A stretch of 64,000 nucleotides of DNA from Loktanella sp. S4079 (GCF_000967725.1 NZ_JXYE01000002.1:310001-374000); one strand, 5' to 3'; shown: positions 17,034 to 26,987, counted from the first letter of the stretch. Notes: generated from the sequence alone by a model not told the origin. Program-made: numbers and translations.

Positions 17034-17393
17034 ATGCGTGGTGTTTTATTTGTTGTCGCCGCTCTTGTTGTGATGGGGCTGGCCTTTTGGGCCTATCAGG
17101 AAAACTACAAAACGCAGGCTGCGATCGCCGAAGTGCGAGATCTGCACCAGCAGATCGGCGCTGCACATGAACGGCTGGGCATGTTGCGCGCTGAGTGGGC
17201 CTATCTGAACCGTCCTGATCGACTGGCTGATCTGGCCGAGTTAAATTTCGACCGTTTAGGTCTGCTGCCCATTATGCCTGATGCCTTTGGTCGCGTGGAT
17301 CAGATTATCTATCCGCTTCCGCCGATTGCGCCGATTACAAACCCAATCGAACTGTCCAGCGACGCGTTCCAGAACGTGGAGAACCCGCTATGA
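17034..17393 (+). CDS. ftsL: Cell division protein FtsL-like
   Basis: This 119-residue bitopic membrane protein has an N-terminal membrane segment (about 3-20, VLFVVAALVVMGLAFWAY) and a periplasmic heptad region (about 28-60) typical of FtsL, the FtsB/FtsQ partner of the divisome. Sequence conservation is low in this family; position between rsmH and ftsI and the LNRPDRLADLAE segment near residue 58 support the call. It starts directly on the rsmH stop and overlaps ftsI by 4 nt (ATGA). Confidence 0.88.
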   Translation: MRGVLFVVAALVVMGLAFWAYQENYKTQAAIAEVRDLHQQIGAAHERLGMLRAEWAYLNRPDRLADLAELNFDRLGLLPIMPDAFGRVDQIIYPLPPIAPITNPIELSSDAFQNVENPL

Positions 17394-19174
17394 CCCGCAT
17401 GCCGCTGCGACCTCTCGCGCGGATTTTGAAAGCGCGGGAAACAGGTGAAAACCCAGATGTGATCGAGGCCGAAATCCGGGCCAAACGGCACGAAGAGATG
17501 CATGACAAATCCCGCCAACGTGCCGAGGGGCGTTTGCTGGTGCTGGGTTTGGCGTTCTTTTGCGCCTTTATCACCATCGGTGCCCGCATGGGGACGCTGG
17601 CATCTTCGGTGCCCGAAGAACCACGCGCGACAACAGTCGGGAACCCTATTATTGGTCAACGCGCTGATATTGTGGACAGAAATGGGCGTATTCTTGCGAC
17701 CAATCTAGCGACGCATTCGCTCTATGCGCATCCGCGCGATATGATTGATCCTGCAAATGCCGCCAAAGGGCTGGCTGCAATTTTCCCGGAACTGGATGAA
17801 CAGGAATTGCTTGCTGATTTTACGGGCGAGCGAAAATTCCTGTGGATTCGGCGTCAGATCAGCCCCGAACAAATGCAGGCGGTCCATGACATTGGTAGCC
17901 CGGGCTTGCTGTTTGGGCCGCGTGAAATGCGTCTTTATCCCAATGGCTCTGTGGCTGCCCATATTTTGGGTGGCGCCAGCTATGGTCGCGAAGGTGTTGC
18001 AAGCGCCGAGGTCATTGGTGTGGCCGGCGTAGAGCGCCAGTTTGATGGTTTCCTAAGAGATCCCGCAAACGAGGGCGCGCCGCTCGAGCTTTCGCTTGAT
18101 CTGACCGTTCAAGCCGCCGCTGAACAGGTTTTGGCGGGTGGGATGTCGATTATGTCGGCCAAGGGCGCGGCCTCAGTTTTGATGGATGTGCACACTGGCG
18201 AGATTATTTCGATGGTGTCGCTGCCTGACTTTGATCCAAATAACCGGCCGCGCATGCTGACTTCTGGTGATCAATCAGACAGTCCACTGTTCAACCGTGC
18301 TGTGCAGGGCGTCTACGAGCTGGGTTCGACATTCAAGATTTTTGCCGTTGCGCAGGCCATGGAGTTGGGACTGATTAACGCAAACACGATGATTGACACC
18401 CAAGGGCCGCTGACTTGGGGGCGCTTTCGTATTCGTGATTTCCATGACTATGGTCCAGAACTTACCTCGACTGACGTAATCGTTGAATCGTCCAACGTCG
18501 GGACCGCCCGTATTGCCATGCAGATCGGCGCTGATCGCCAGCGCGAATTCCTAGGATCGCTCGGTTTTCTAGAGCCAACCCCAGTTGAGATGGTCGAAGC
18601 CCCAACTGGTAAACCATTGCTGCCGCCGCACTGGTCCGAGATTTCCGCGATGACGATTTCCTATGGTCACGGGCTTTCCTCTTCACCTTTGCATCTTGCT
18701 GCGGCATATGCTGCCGTCGCCAATGGCGGCACACGTGTAGAGCCCACATTGCGCAAGGTCGAAACGCCTGTCGTTGGCCCACGCGTAATGAGCGACGCGG
18801 TCAGCCAAAGCGCCGTCCATATGTTGCGCCAAGTTGTGACACGCGGCACCGCCTCTTTGGGCGAGGTAGCAGGCTATGAAGTGGCGGGAAAAACCGGGAC
18901 TGCCGATAAGCCGCGTGAAACTGGTGGCGGCTATTACGACGATAAGGTGATTGCCACCTTTGCCTCTGTGTTTCCGGCCAGCGATCCGCAATATGTATTG
19001 ATTGTGACACTGGACGAACCATCCGTTTACACATTGGGTGAAACGCGCCGCACCGCTGGTTGGACAGCTGTTCCCGTCGCGGCCGAGATGATACGTCGCG
19101 TCGGGCCGTTGCTTGGCTTGCGGCCGCACGTGGACAGTTCGCAACCTGTCAGTGTAACACTCACTTCAAACTGA
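17390..19174 (+). CDS. ftsI: Septal peptidoglycan transpeptidase FtsI (PBP3)
   Basis: This 594-residue class B penicillin-binding protein crosslinks septal peptidoglycan. It has a cytoplasmic tail, one membrane segment (about 49-66), a pedestal domain starting RADIVDRNGRILATNL near residue 91, and the transpeptidase domain. Catalytic motifs are complete: STFK (Ser about 313), SSN near 366 and KTGTAD near 500. The tail before the membrane segment is longer than in E. coli. It overlaps ftsL by 4 nt; murE follows after 12 nt. Confidence 0.95.
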   Translation: MTRMPLRPLARILKARETGENPDVIEAEIRAKRHEEMHDKSRQRAEGRLLVLGLAFFCAFITIGARMGTLASSVPEEPRATTVGNPIIGQRADIVDRNGRILATNLATHSLYAHPRDMIDPANAAKGLAAIFPELDEQELLADFTGERKFLWIRRQISPEQMQAVHDIGSPGLLFGPREMRLYPNGSVAAHILGGASYGREGVASAEVIGVAGVERQFDGFLRDPANEGAPLELSLDLTVQAAAEQVLAGGMSIMSAKGAASVLMDVHTGEIISMVSLPDFDPNNRPRMLTSGDQSDSPLFNRAVQGVYELGSTFKIFAVAQAMELGLINANTMIDTQGPLTWGRFRIRDFHDYGPELTSTDVIVESSNVGTARIAMQIGADRQREFLGSLGFLEPTPVEMVEAPTGKPLLPPHWSEISAMTISYGHGLSSSPLHLAAAYAAVANGGTRVEPTLRKVETPVVGPRVMSDAVSQSAVHMLRQVVTRGTASLGEVAGYEVAGKTGTADKPRETGGGYYDDKVIATFASVFPASDPQYVLIVTLDEPSVYTLGETRRTAGWTAVPVAAEMIRRVGPLLGLRPHVDSSQPVSVTLTSN

Positions 19175-19186
19175 TCGAGGCATACC

Positions 19187-20674
19187 ATGAAATCTCTAGC
19201 GGACCTGGGACTAACAGCGATCAACGGACGCGAGGCCCAGATCACAGGGGTGACTGTGGACAGTCGCAATGTGCAGCCCGGTGCCTTGTTTGCGGCTTTG
19301 CCCGGTAGTGCCGTACATGGAGCCACATTTGTCGAAACGGCAATCGCAGGCGGTGCAGTCGCTATTCTGACCGATAGCGAAGGTGCGCAAATCGCGGCTA
19401 ATATTTTGGATGCGTCAGACTGTGCGGTGGTTGTGGCCCAAGATCCGCGTCAAACACTGGCGCAAACGGCCTCTCTTTGGTTTGGTTCGCACCCTCAGAC
19501 GATGGTTGCTGTGACCGGTACGAATGGCAAAACGTCTGTTGCCACCTTCTGTCGGCAAATCTGGGAAGAATTGGACATCAAGGGTGTCAATCTCGGCACC
19601 ACAGGTGTCGAAGGTGCTTGGACGCATCCCTTGAGCCATACGACGCCAGAACCAATCACTTTGCATTCGGTTTTGGCCAAGGCTGCCGCATCGGGCGTCA
19701 CCCACGCTGCGATGGAGGCATCTTCACACGGTTTGGATCAAAAGCGACTAGATGGCGTCATGCTTTCGGCGGCAGGGTTCACGAATTTCTCTCAAGATCA
19801 CTTGGATTACCACGAAACCTTTGATGCTTATTTCAAGGCCAAGATGGGTTTGTTCACGCGTGTTCTGGCTGACGATGGTGTGGCCGTCGTGAATTTGGAT
19901 GACCCCAAGGGCCTTCAGGTCGCCGAAATCTGCATGGCGCGCGGCCAAGAAGTCATCGGCGTTGGACGTCACGAAAATGCACGCTTGCGCATCACCGGAC
20001 AACGGTTTGACGCAACGGGTCAGGAGATTCTATTCACGTGGCAGGGAAAAGCACGACAGGTACGCCTTGATTTGATTGGTGGGTTTCAAGCTGACAACGT
20101 GATGCTTGCTGCTGGTCTTGTGATTGCTGCGGGTGCCGAGCCGTCAGACGTCTTTGATACTTTGCCACATTTGGGCACTGTGCATGGCCGTATGGAGCTG
20201 GCCGCAACGCGCGAAAACGGTGCAGCCGTCTTTGTAGATTATGCGCACACGCCTGACGCCGTTCAGACCGCACTTGCGGCCATGCGCCCACATGTCATGG
20301 GGCGTATCATTGCCATCGTTGGTGCTGGCGGCGATCGGGACACGACGAAACGCCCGCTAATGGGGCGTGCGGCGGCTGAGAATGCAGACCTGATTTTTGT
20401 CACCGACGACAACCCCCGGTCAGAAGATCCGGCAGCAATCCGCAAAGCGGTCATTGCCGGCGCGACAGAGGTCGCCGCAGCCGATAAAGTCATCGAAGTT
20501 GGTGACCGCGCAGAGGCAATCTTGCGCGCGACAGATATGCTTCAATCGGGTGATGCGCTCTTGGTAGCTGGCAAGGGGCATGAAACGGGCCAGACGATTG
20601 GCGATACCGTTCTACCATTTGATGATGTCGAACAGGCCAGCATGGCTGTTGCTGCGCTGGAAGGGCGCATATGA
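19187..20674 (+). CDS. murE: UDP-MurNAc-L-Ala-D-Glu:meso-DAP ligase MurE
   Basis: This 495-residue Mur ligase adds meso-diaminopimelate to the UDP-muramoyl dipeptide in the cytoplasm. All key motifs are intact: TGTNGKTS P-loop near residue 109, NLGTTGVEG near 135, MEASSHGL near 175, YAHTPDA near 351, and DNPRSEDP near 409, the DAP-recognition signature. Length is normal. It overlaps murF by 4 nt (ATGA at 20671), so the two are translationally coupled. Its intact motifs contrast with those of the following murF. Confidence 0.95.
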   Translation: MKSLADLGLTAINGREAQITGVTVDSRNVQPGALFAALPGSAVHGATFVETAIAGGAVAILTDSEGAQIAANILDASDCAVVVAQDPRQTLAQTASLWFGSHPQTMVAVTGTNGKTSVATFCRQIWEELDIKGVNLGTTGVEGAWTHPLSHTTPEPITLHSVLAKAAASGVTHAAMEASSHGLDQKRLDGVMLSAAGFTNFSQDHLDYHETFDAYFKAKMGLFTRVLADDGVAVVNLDDPKGLQVAEICMARGQEVIGVGRHENARLRITGQRFDATGQEILFTWQGKARQVRLDLIGGFQADNVMLAAGLVIAAGAEPSDVFDTLPHLGTVHGRMELAATRENGAAVFVDYAHTPDAVQTALAAMRPHVMGRIIAIVGAGGDRDTTKRPLMGRAAAENADLIFVTDDNPRSEDPAAIRKAVIAGATEVAAADKVIEVGDRAEAILRATDMLQSGDALLVAGKGHETGQTIGDTVLPFDDVEQASMAVAALEGRI

Positions 20675-22092
20675 CCCCGCTATGGACAGGTGAAGATGTC
20701 ATTGCGGCAACAGGCGCAACCGGGCCAGAGGATTGGAGCGCCAGCGGCGTGTCAATTGACGCAGAGACAGTACAACACGGTGATCTGTATATCCATCTGG
20801 GGGATCAGGAAGATCGGGCGCTTGCAAGAGCACACGAGAATGGCGCAGTAGCCGCGATTGTCGCTGATACGGGTGTACGCGTGCCAAAGGGGCTGATCCG
20901 TATTGCAGTTCCTGATGCGATGCACGCATTGACAGATTTGGCGCGGGCCGCGCGCTATCGGACCACTGCTAAGATTATCGCTGTAACGGGTTCCGTTGGC
21001 AAAGCATCGACAATCGGCATGATCAAAGTGATGCTCGCGAAACATGGACCTTGTCACGTGTCGGATACGCGATACGGCAGTCAGATTGACGTCCCGTTGA
21101 GCCTCGTGCGCATGCCGGTCGATACAGTTTATGCTGTGATCAAGATCGGCGCACGCCACCCCGGTGATATTCGCCCGCTTTCACAGTTGGTCCAACCCGA
21201 TGTTGCGCTGGTCACCCGCATCGCTGCAGAACACTTAGCTAACTTTGGAAGTATCGCTGCGATTGCCCAAGAGAAAGCGACGATCTTTGATGGTCTTGGG
21301 GCAAACGGCGTAGCAATTTTCCACGCAGAGGAAGAATACGCGGGACCGTTACGCAAGGCTGCGGGCAAACGTCGCGCTATTTCGTTCGGTCCGTCGGAAT
21401 GCGATTGGGCATTGCGGCATTTGCGCCTCGGTGCCGAGGTATCAGTCGTGATGGCACGCGGGCAGGGGCAGGATTATCTCTTTAAACTGGGCGTTCCCGG
21501 GCGACATTTTGCGGTTAACGCGCTTGGGGCATTAGGGGTTGTAGCAGAAGTTGGCATAGATACGGTGACCGCAACCTTTGATCTCGCGGAGTGGCGACCA
21601 TCCGCGGGACGTGGTACGCGCGAACATATCGTGCTGGACCCGGCAAACGACAGTGACACGATTGAACTGTTGGACGATGCGCTAAATGCGAATCCGACCT
21701 CTGTTGATACATCTCTGGAAATGATCGCCGTCGCGCAACCTTTTGATAACGTTGGTCGTATTGTTAAGGGTAGGCGGGTTGTCATCTTTGGCGATATGGG
21801 CGGGCTGGGTGCTGATGGCGCAGCATTTCACGGCGCGCTAGCACAAAACCGTCACTTGCAGGCCGTTGATCAGGTGCATTGCGCGGGGCCGCTCATGTAT
21901 CACCTGTGGCGCGCCTTGCCGCAACATCAGCGTGGTAAATGGACTCAAAGCTCGGCCGATCTGGTGCCACAGGTATCACGCCTGATCGATGCGGGTGATG
22001 TTGTGCTGGTTAAGGGTTCGGCGAGCAGTAAAATCAGTCTGGTCGTTGACGCCATAAGAAAACTGGGGCATCGCCGCCCCCAAGAAGAATAG
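20671..22092 (+). CDS. murF: MurF-family protein with substituted catalytic motifs
   Basis: By position, length (473 residues) and three-domain order this is MurF, which adds D-Ala-D-Ala to the UDP-muramoyl tripeptide. The frame is open throughout, yet motifs that are near-invariant in MurF differ. The P-loop is GSVGKAS (Ala at about 112 where Thr is expected), the E(I/L)GxNHxGEI motif reads KIGARHPGDI (Lys about 158 for Glu; Arg for Asn), NNxxGVP reads YGSQIDVP, DDSYNAN reads DDALNAN, and KGSxG/S reads KGSASS. Retained: HLANFGS, KATIF (the Lys usually carbamylated) and the Arg of GRGTRE. Thr and Glu normally bind Mg-ATP, so activity is doubtful. It could be a pseudoenzyme, with an active copy elsewhere. 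Confidence 0.85.
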   Translation: MTPLWTGEDVIAATGATGPEDWSASGVSIDAETVQHGDLYIHLGDQEDRALARAHENGAVAAIVADTGVRVPKGLIRIAVPDAMHALTDLARAARYRTTAKIIAVTGSVGKASTIGMIKVMLAKHGPCHVSDTRYGSQIDVPLSLVRMPVDTVYAVIKIGARHPGDIRPLSQLVQPDVALVTRIAAEHLANFGSIAAIAQEKATIFDGLGANGVAIFHAEEEYAGPLRKAAGKRRAISFGPSECDWALRHLRLGAEVSVVMARGQGQDYLFKLGVPGRHFAVNALGALGVVAEVGIDTVTATFDLAEWRPSAGRGTREHIVLDPANDSDTIELLDDALNANPTSVDTSLEMIAVAQPFDNVGRIVKGRRVVIFGDMGGLGADGAAFHGALAQNRHLQAVDQVHCAGPLMYHLWRALPQHQRGKWTQSSADLVPQVSRLIDAGDVVLVKGSASSKISLVVDAIRKLGHRRPQEE

Positions 22093-22101
22093 GATTCCGA
22101 C

Positions 22102-23184
22102 ATGCTTTATTGGCTTACATCACTTTCCGATGGCGGCGACTTTTTCAACTTGTTCCGCTACATCACCTTTCGTGCGGGTGGGGCGTTTATGACCTCGCTT
22201 TTGTTTGGGTTCATTTTTGGACCGCCGTTGATCAACGTGCTGCGCCGCAAACAAGGCAAAGGGCAACCCATCCGCGATGATGGACCAGAAGGGCATTTCG
22301 CCAAAGCAGGTACGCCAACGATGGGCGGGCTTTTGATCGTTGGTGCGCTGACGACATCAACCTTGTTGTGGGCGCGTTGGGACAATCCATTCGTGTGGAT
22401 GGTCTTGTTCGTGACCCTGTCGTTCGCTGCCATCGGTTTTGCCGATGATTACGCAAAAGTATCAAAGCAAAACACCGCAGGTGTTTCTGGTAAGGTGCGC
22501 ATTTTGCTAGGTATTTTGATCGCCGGAATCGCAGGCTATTGGGCGGCGGCATACCATCCTGATGACCTGACAAACCAATTGGCGATGCCGGTGTTCAAAG
22601 ATACGTTGATCAACCTTGGTATTTTGTTCGTCCCATTTGCAATTGTTGTGATCGTTGGTGCGGCCAATGCCGTGAACCTGACCGACGGGCTGGATGGATT
22701 GGCGATCATGCCAGTCATGATTGCAGCCGCGGCCTTTGGGATTATCGCCTATGCTGTCGGGCGCACCGATTTTACCGAGTATCTGGACGTGCACTATGTC
22801 CCACAAACCGGTGAGATTTTGATATTCTGTGCAGGTCTAATCGGCGGCGGGCTGGGCTTTTTGTGGTACAACGCGCCACCCGCTGCGGTCTTTATGGGGG
22901 ATACAGGGTCGCTGGCCCTTGGTGGTGCATTGGGTGCAATTGCCGTCGCAACAAAGCACGAAATCGTCCTTGCAATCGTAGGCGGTGTCTTTGTGGTCGA
23001 AGCGCTGAGCGTGATCATTCAGGTGCTCTATTTCAAGCGCACAGGAAAGCGTGTGTTTCTGATGGCCCCGATTCACCATCACTACGAGAAAAAGGGCTGG
23101 GCAGAACCGCAGATCGTGATCCGGTTTTGGATCATATCATTGATCCTCGCGATGATTGGTCTGGCCACTCTGAAGGTTCGCTAA
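22102..23184 (+). CDS. mraY: Phospho-MurNAc-pentapeptide transferase MraY
   Basis: This 360-residue polytopic inner-membrane enzyme transfers phospho-MurNAc-pentapeptide to undecaprenyl phosphate (lipid I). It has about ten hydrophobic segments and the family motifs: [11 protein letters not shown] near residue 68, [19 protein letters not shown] near 114 (catalytic Asp pair), [13 protein letters not shown] near 188, and [15 protein letters not shown] near 265. The [11 protein letters not shown] near 323 is the cytoplasmic His loop. It starts 9 nt after murF. A strong terminator follows, so the dcw transcript ends here rather than continuing into murD. Confidence 0.96.
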   Translation: MLYWLTSLSDGGDFFNLFRYITFRAGGAFMTSLLFGFIFGPPLINVLRRKQGKGQPIRDDGPEGHFAKAGTPTMGGLLIVGALTTSTLLWARWDNPFVWMVLFVTLSFAAIGFADDYAKVSKQNTAGVSGKVRILLGILIAGIAGYWAAAYHPDDLTNQLAMPVFKDTLINLGILFVPFAIVVIVGAANAVNLTDGLDGLAIMPVMIAAAAFGIIAYAVGRTDFTEYLDVHYVPQTGEILIFCAGLIGGGLGFLWYNAPPAAVFMGDTGSLALGGALGAIAVATKHEIVLAIVGGVFVVEALSVIIQVLYFKRTGKRVFLMAPIHHHYEKKGWAEPQIVIRFWIISLILAMIGLATLKVR

Positions 23185-23210
23185 GTCGCACTTAGCATAT
23201 GATTTGACGA

Positions 23211-23245
23211 CAGGCTCCAGAGATAACTTTGGAGCCTGTTTTTTT
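23211..23245 (+). terminator. Intrinsic terminator after mraY
   Basis: CAGGCTCCA (23211-23219) pairs perfectly with TGGAGCCTG (23230-23238) and is followed by a run of seven T. It closes the dcw transcript 26 nt past mraY. Confidence 0.92.
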
Positions 23246-23345
23246 GCCTAAAGCCCCTTAGCCTTTAAACATGCTTATCCAGACCTATGCTGACTGTTTC
23301 AGCGCGTAGAAAGAATCGGCTTAGACGGGAGGCCGAGGTTCAACC

Positions 23346-24362
23346 TCATGTGTGCTCTGACCAAAAAAACCGGGCCTTCTCGATATTCCCTGCTCGCAGG
23401 TCTTCTTGGGCAATCATGAGAATCAAATAGGCGTCGCTACGGATCTTGGTGGCTAGTTGGAACCGAATCTGAAGCAGGACTCTGTCTAGTCCGGCCTTGC
23501 TGGCTTCTTTCTTCTGCTGCTTTGATAACAGGTAGGGATGCCCGCCAATACGGTGAGCCTCCTGTTGGTTTTGAAGCTCTCGGCTTTTCCTATGAAGGCG
23601 CCGAATTGCTTGGGCAGCATGTTCATCTTTGGGAACGCGTCTCGCGTAGGCTTGGTCATGGTAGAATAGATTGCAATGCGGTTTCGCGAGTGCGAGGGCA
23701 GGCGGCTTTGTCTTTGTGCTTTCCATTGCGACAGCCCAACCATTCTGCAAGAGTTCTTCGTCTGAAACGTCGCTATCGAATGCCTCAAGTGTTTCCTCAT
23801 CGGGCTCTTGTGACAATAAAGAAACTTGGTTGGCTACTTTGCCTACGCCTGACGGATATGAGAGGACACGTCCGTTCGAAGGATGAGGGTACCATCTGAT
23901 TACGTGGGAGATGTTCTGATTTCGCTTAAGGGATTCTTGTGAATGCCGATCCTTGGACATTTGATCTAGATCGATATCCGCAAACACCTGTAGCAATCCC
24001 TGATGCGGCAGATCGAGTGTCTGCGGCACCTGAGCAAAATTGATTTGGGTAAGAAAGCACAGCGGCGTACCGTCGTCTGTCGAGGGCCAGTCATTTTCAG
24101 CATCCGGGACCCAAGGTTTCCCGCCCAGCCTCGTGTCCAAAGGTTCAAGGTTATCGCGTAACTTCACCGACAGTGACACCATGGGCAGCTCTGCGTTCTC
24201 CATCGTCTGCCTCGCCGCATCCACCTCGCTTTTTGATATTGGTTTGTTGAGTTTTCTGAGGAGCTTCCGGGCCGTTCTGTCAGCTTTGTCGAACCAGATA
24301 ACATCGTTGAAAATCAAGAAAAGGAAGAACGCGATAAATCCAACTGCTATCCACCAGATCAT
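23346..24362 (-). CDS. Membrane-anchored DUF1963 (YwqG-like) protein
   Basis: This 338-residue protein has an N-terminal hydrophobic segment (about 2-20, IWWIAVGFIAFFLFLIFNDV) and then a DUF1963-type body: LGGKPWVPDAENDWPSTDDG near residue 83, CFLTQINFAQVP near 107, LLQVFADIDLD near 130. Function of the family is unknown. The C-terminal part (about 250-338) is rich in charged residues. The ATG at 24362 has AGAGGAGA upstream. It points against the dcw block and sits where murD would be expected, so it was probably inserted or the cluster was split. No mobile-element scars are visible. Confidence 0.75.
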   Translation of the reverse strand: MIWWIAVGFIAFFLFLIFNDVIWFDKADRTARKLLRKLNKPISKSEVDAARQTMENAELPMVSLSVKLRDNLEPLDTRLGGKPWVPDAENDWPSTDDGTPLCFLTQINFAQVPQTLDLPHQGLLQVFADIDLDQMSKDRHSQESLKRNQNISHVIRWYPHPSNGRVLSYPSGVGKVANQVSLLSQEPDEETLEAFDSDVSDEELLQNGWAVAMESTKTKPPALALAKPHCNLFYHDQAYARRVPKDEHAAQAIRRLHRKSRELQNQQEAHRIGGHPYLLSKQQKKEASKAGLDRVLLQIRFQLATKIRSDAYLILMIAQEDLRAGNIEKARFFWSEHT

Positions 24363-24592
24363 AATTGTCTCCTCTGGATACCAACGAAAATAAGAACCCC
24401 TGATCGCTATTTTCAATGGCTGACTGCACGCAACGTCCATTTGGGCGTCGCTCAAAATTCACATGTTGCGATGCACTACACCATGGTTTCCCAATCGCAC
24501 AAAGCGACATCTGATGCGGTTGCACGAATTCAGGTTTTAGATGCACTTGAGTATACGTGCCATGTGGGGGGACGACGTCGCGACAGAAAGCG

Positions 24593-25087
24593 CTAGGCAG
24601 TTTCGTGATTTATGTTGAGCGGCAGTTTGAGGATATTTTGCGGTCCAGCTCCGCCATCCATATACTGTGCGCCCGTATCAACGAAACCGCCGCTGATGTA
24701 GGCGCGATAGGCCAATGGATTGCGTAAGTTGACTGTCAGCATGATAGCTTCGGCCTCTGGGTAGAGGTCGGTTAGATAGGCGCGTAGCTGCGCACAGCAA
24801 GCTTTGGCAATGCCGCGTCCCTGCAGCGATTGATCTACCAAAAACGTGCGCAAGCCATAGATCGCTCTGGCCGCGAACTGGTGATGGGTATGAAAGCCGC
24901 GGTCAATGCGGAACATCCCCGCCACCTGATCGTCGGCCATGATGACATGTACGTCGATTGCAGGATCGTTGAGGTCGATAAATTCGGCGGGTTGCCCGGA
25001 AAAGACGACTTGATCATCGGCGACAGTGACCTGCCTTAGCTGTTCAGCCAAGGCAGGGGTGAGCGCCGTCAGTGTGACATTGGTCAA
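24593..25087 (-). CDS. GNAT-family N-acetyltransferase
   Basis: This 164-residue GNAT-fold protein shows an acetyl-CoA-binding segment FLVDQSLQGRGIAKACCAQL near residue 86 (the RGxGxG/A-type loop is QGRGIA) followed by AIMLTVNLRNPLAYRAYISGG, the usual motif B. The substrate is unknown. It appears to start at a TTG overlapping the TGA of pepF, with GGAAGA upstream, implying translational coupling. An internal ATG near residue 50 would remove the first strands, so I prefer the TTG. A non-coding gap of 230 bp separates it from the DUF1963 gene. Confidence 0.78.
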   Translation of the reverse strand: MTNVTLTALTPALAEQLRQVTVADDQVVFSGQPAEFIDLNDPAIDVHVIMADDQVAGMFRIDRGFHTHHQFAARAIYGLRTFLVDQSLQGRGIAKACCAQLRAYLTDLYPEAEAIMLTVNLRNPLAYRAYISGGFVDTGAQYMDGGAGPQNILKLPLNINHETA

Positions 25088-26901
25088 TCTTCCATTGCCT
25101 CAAGTTCGTCGATGAAGCCTTCGATCATCGAAAGACCCTTGTCCCAGAATTTTGGGTCCGACGCGTCCAGACCAAAAGGCGCAAGCAGTTCTTTGTGGTG
25201 CTTTGAGCCACCCGCGCGCAGCATATCAAAATACTTGGCTTGGAAGTCCGCGTCGCCCTCGGCGTAGACCGCGTAGAGCGCGTTTACCAAACCATCGCCA
25301 AACGCATAGGCGTAGACATAGAAAGGAGAGTGCACAAAATGCGGGATATAGGCCCAGAAGGTTTCGTAACCCGGTGCAAAGTCGAACACATCGCCAAGGC
25401 TTTCTGCCTGAACGGACATCCACAGCGCGTTAATGTCATCTGGCGTTAGTTCGCCTTCGGCGCGGGCGGCATGCAATTTGCATTCAAAATCGTAGAAAGC
25501 GATCTGTCGCACGACCGTGTTAATCATGTCTTCGACTTTTCCGGCCAGCAAGACTTTGCGCTCTTCTTTGGTTTTCGCGCCATCCAATAGTTTCTGGAAT
25601 GTTAGCATTTCACCAAAGACAGAGGCGGTTTCGGCCAGCGTCAGCGGCGTAGACGACAGGAGTTCGCCCTGTTCAGCCGCGAGCACCTGATGCACGCCGT
25701 GACCCAATTCATGCGCAAGCGTCATTACATCACGCGGTTTACCCAAGTAATTGAGCATCACATAGGGGTGTACGGGGGTGACAGTCGGGTGCGCAAATGC
25801 ACCGGGGGCTTTGCCGGGTTTTACAGCCGCATCGATCCAGCCTTTGTCAAAGAAAGGTTGCGCAATTTCAGCCATCTTCGGGTCAAAGCTGCGATAGGCA
25901 TCCAGCACGGTGTTTGTGGCCTCGGACCAGTCGACAATACGGTCGCTTTCCATCGGGAGCGGCGCGTTGCGGTCCCAGACTTGCATACGATCCAAGCCTA
26001 GCCACTTTGCCTTGAGCGCATAGTAGCGGTGCGACAGACGCGGATAGGCGGCCACAACGGCGTCGCGCAGGGCCTCGACCACTTCGGGTTCGACATGGTT
26101 GGACAGGTGACGACCAGTTTGTGGTGTCGGCATGTTCCGCCAGCGGTCTTCGATTTCTTTTTCTTTGGCCAGCGTGTTGTGAACGCGCGAGAATATCTTG
26201 ATGTTTTCTTGGAACACTTTTGCTAGCGCATGTGTCGCGGCTTCGCGTTTGCTGCGGTCTTGTTCGGTGAGCAGGTTCAACGTTGCTTCGAGGTTCAGCG
26301 TTTCGCCGTTTACCTCGAATTCTAGCCCCGCAGTGGTTTCATCGAATAGCCGGTTCCAGGCTGCCGCACCAACGGTTGACTGATCGTGCAAAAATTTCTC
26401 CAGCTCATCTGAAAGCTGGTAAGGTTTCATTGCGCGCATACGGTCAAAAATGGGTTTGTAGCGTGCCAGATCTGCGTTTTCCGCCAGTAGGGTGTTCAGG
26501 TGATCATCGTCGAGGCGATTGAATTCAAGACCATAGAACACCAGCGGCGTGGTGAATGTCGTGATCTTGTCCTGACAGTCGGCCATGAATTTAGCGCGGT
26601 CGCTGTCGGTTGTGATTTGGTAATAGCGCAATCCGGCGAATGACATGATCCGCCCAGCGATCACGTCAATTTGTTCGTAGCGCTGCACCGCTGAAAGCAG
26701 CCCACTTGCGTCCAGCTGATCTAGCTTGCCTTGGTAATCCGTTGCGAAGGCAGCGCATTCGGTCTCTAGCCATTCTAGATCAGAAGCGAGTTCGGGTGCT
26801 TCGTCGCTGGTGTAAAGATCGCTGAGATCCCATTCAGGAAGGTTTCCAAGGTCTTTTCCGCCCTCGGCGTTCGCATCAAATACAGGCTGTGGAAAATTCA
26901 T
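25084..26901 (-). CDS. pepF: M3-family oligoendopeptidase (PepF type)
   Basis: This 605-residue cytoplasmic zinc metallopeptidase of family M3B cleaves short peptides. The zinc motif HELGHGVHQ lies near residue 389 (TLAHELGHGVHQVL), with the third ligand downstream in LAETASVFGEMLTF. The N-terminal helical lid is complete and the length is normal. The ATG at 26901 gives a start MNFPQPVFDANAEGG; longer in-frame starts add sequence unlike the family. A GNAT gene overlaps its 3' end. Confidence 0.92.
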   Translation of the reverse strand: MNFPQPVFDANAEGGKDLGNLPEWDLSDLYTSDEAPELASDLEWLETECAAFATDYQGKLDQLDASGLLSAVQRYEQIDVIAGRIMSFAGLRYYQITTDSDRAKFMADCQDKITTFTTPLVFYGLEFNRLDDDHLNTLLAENADLARYKPIFDRMRAMKPYQLSDELEKFLHDQSTVGAAAWNRLFDETTAGLEFEVNGETLNLEATLNLLTEQDRSKREAATHALAKVFQENIKIFSRVHNTLAKEKEIEDRWRNMPTPQTGRHLSNHVEPEVVEALRDAVVAAYPRLSHRYYALKAKWLGLDRMQVWDRNAPLPMESDRIVDWSEATNTVLDAYRSFDPKMAEIAQPFFDKGWIDAAVKPGKAPGAFAHPTVTPVHPYVMLNYLGKPRDVMTLAHELGHGVHQVLAAEQGELLSSTPLTLAETASVFGEMLTFQKLLDGAKTKEERKVLLAGKVEDMINTVVRQIAFYDFECKLHAARAEGELTPDDINALWMSVQAESLGDVFDFAPGYETFWAYIPHFVHSPFYVYAYAFGDGLVNALYAVYAEGDADFQAKYFDMLRAGGSKHHKELLAPFGLDASDPKFWDKGLSMIEGFIDELEAMED

Positions 26902-26987
26902 ATCATACCTCTGACCGATTGTTTGGGCACAACATAGGTGCCTGTCAGGGCAGTTGAAAGCCCCCAACCAGGTCAAAGACAGATGAT

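Noticed and set aside
20825..23184. murF as a frameshifted pseudogene
   Set aside because: The frame is intact over the full normal length with domain order kept; the oddity is in substituted residues, not in disruption.
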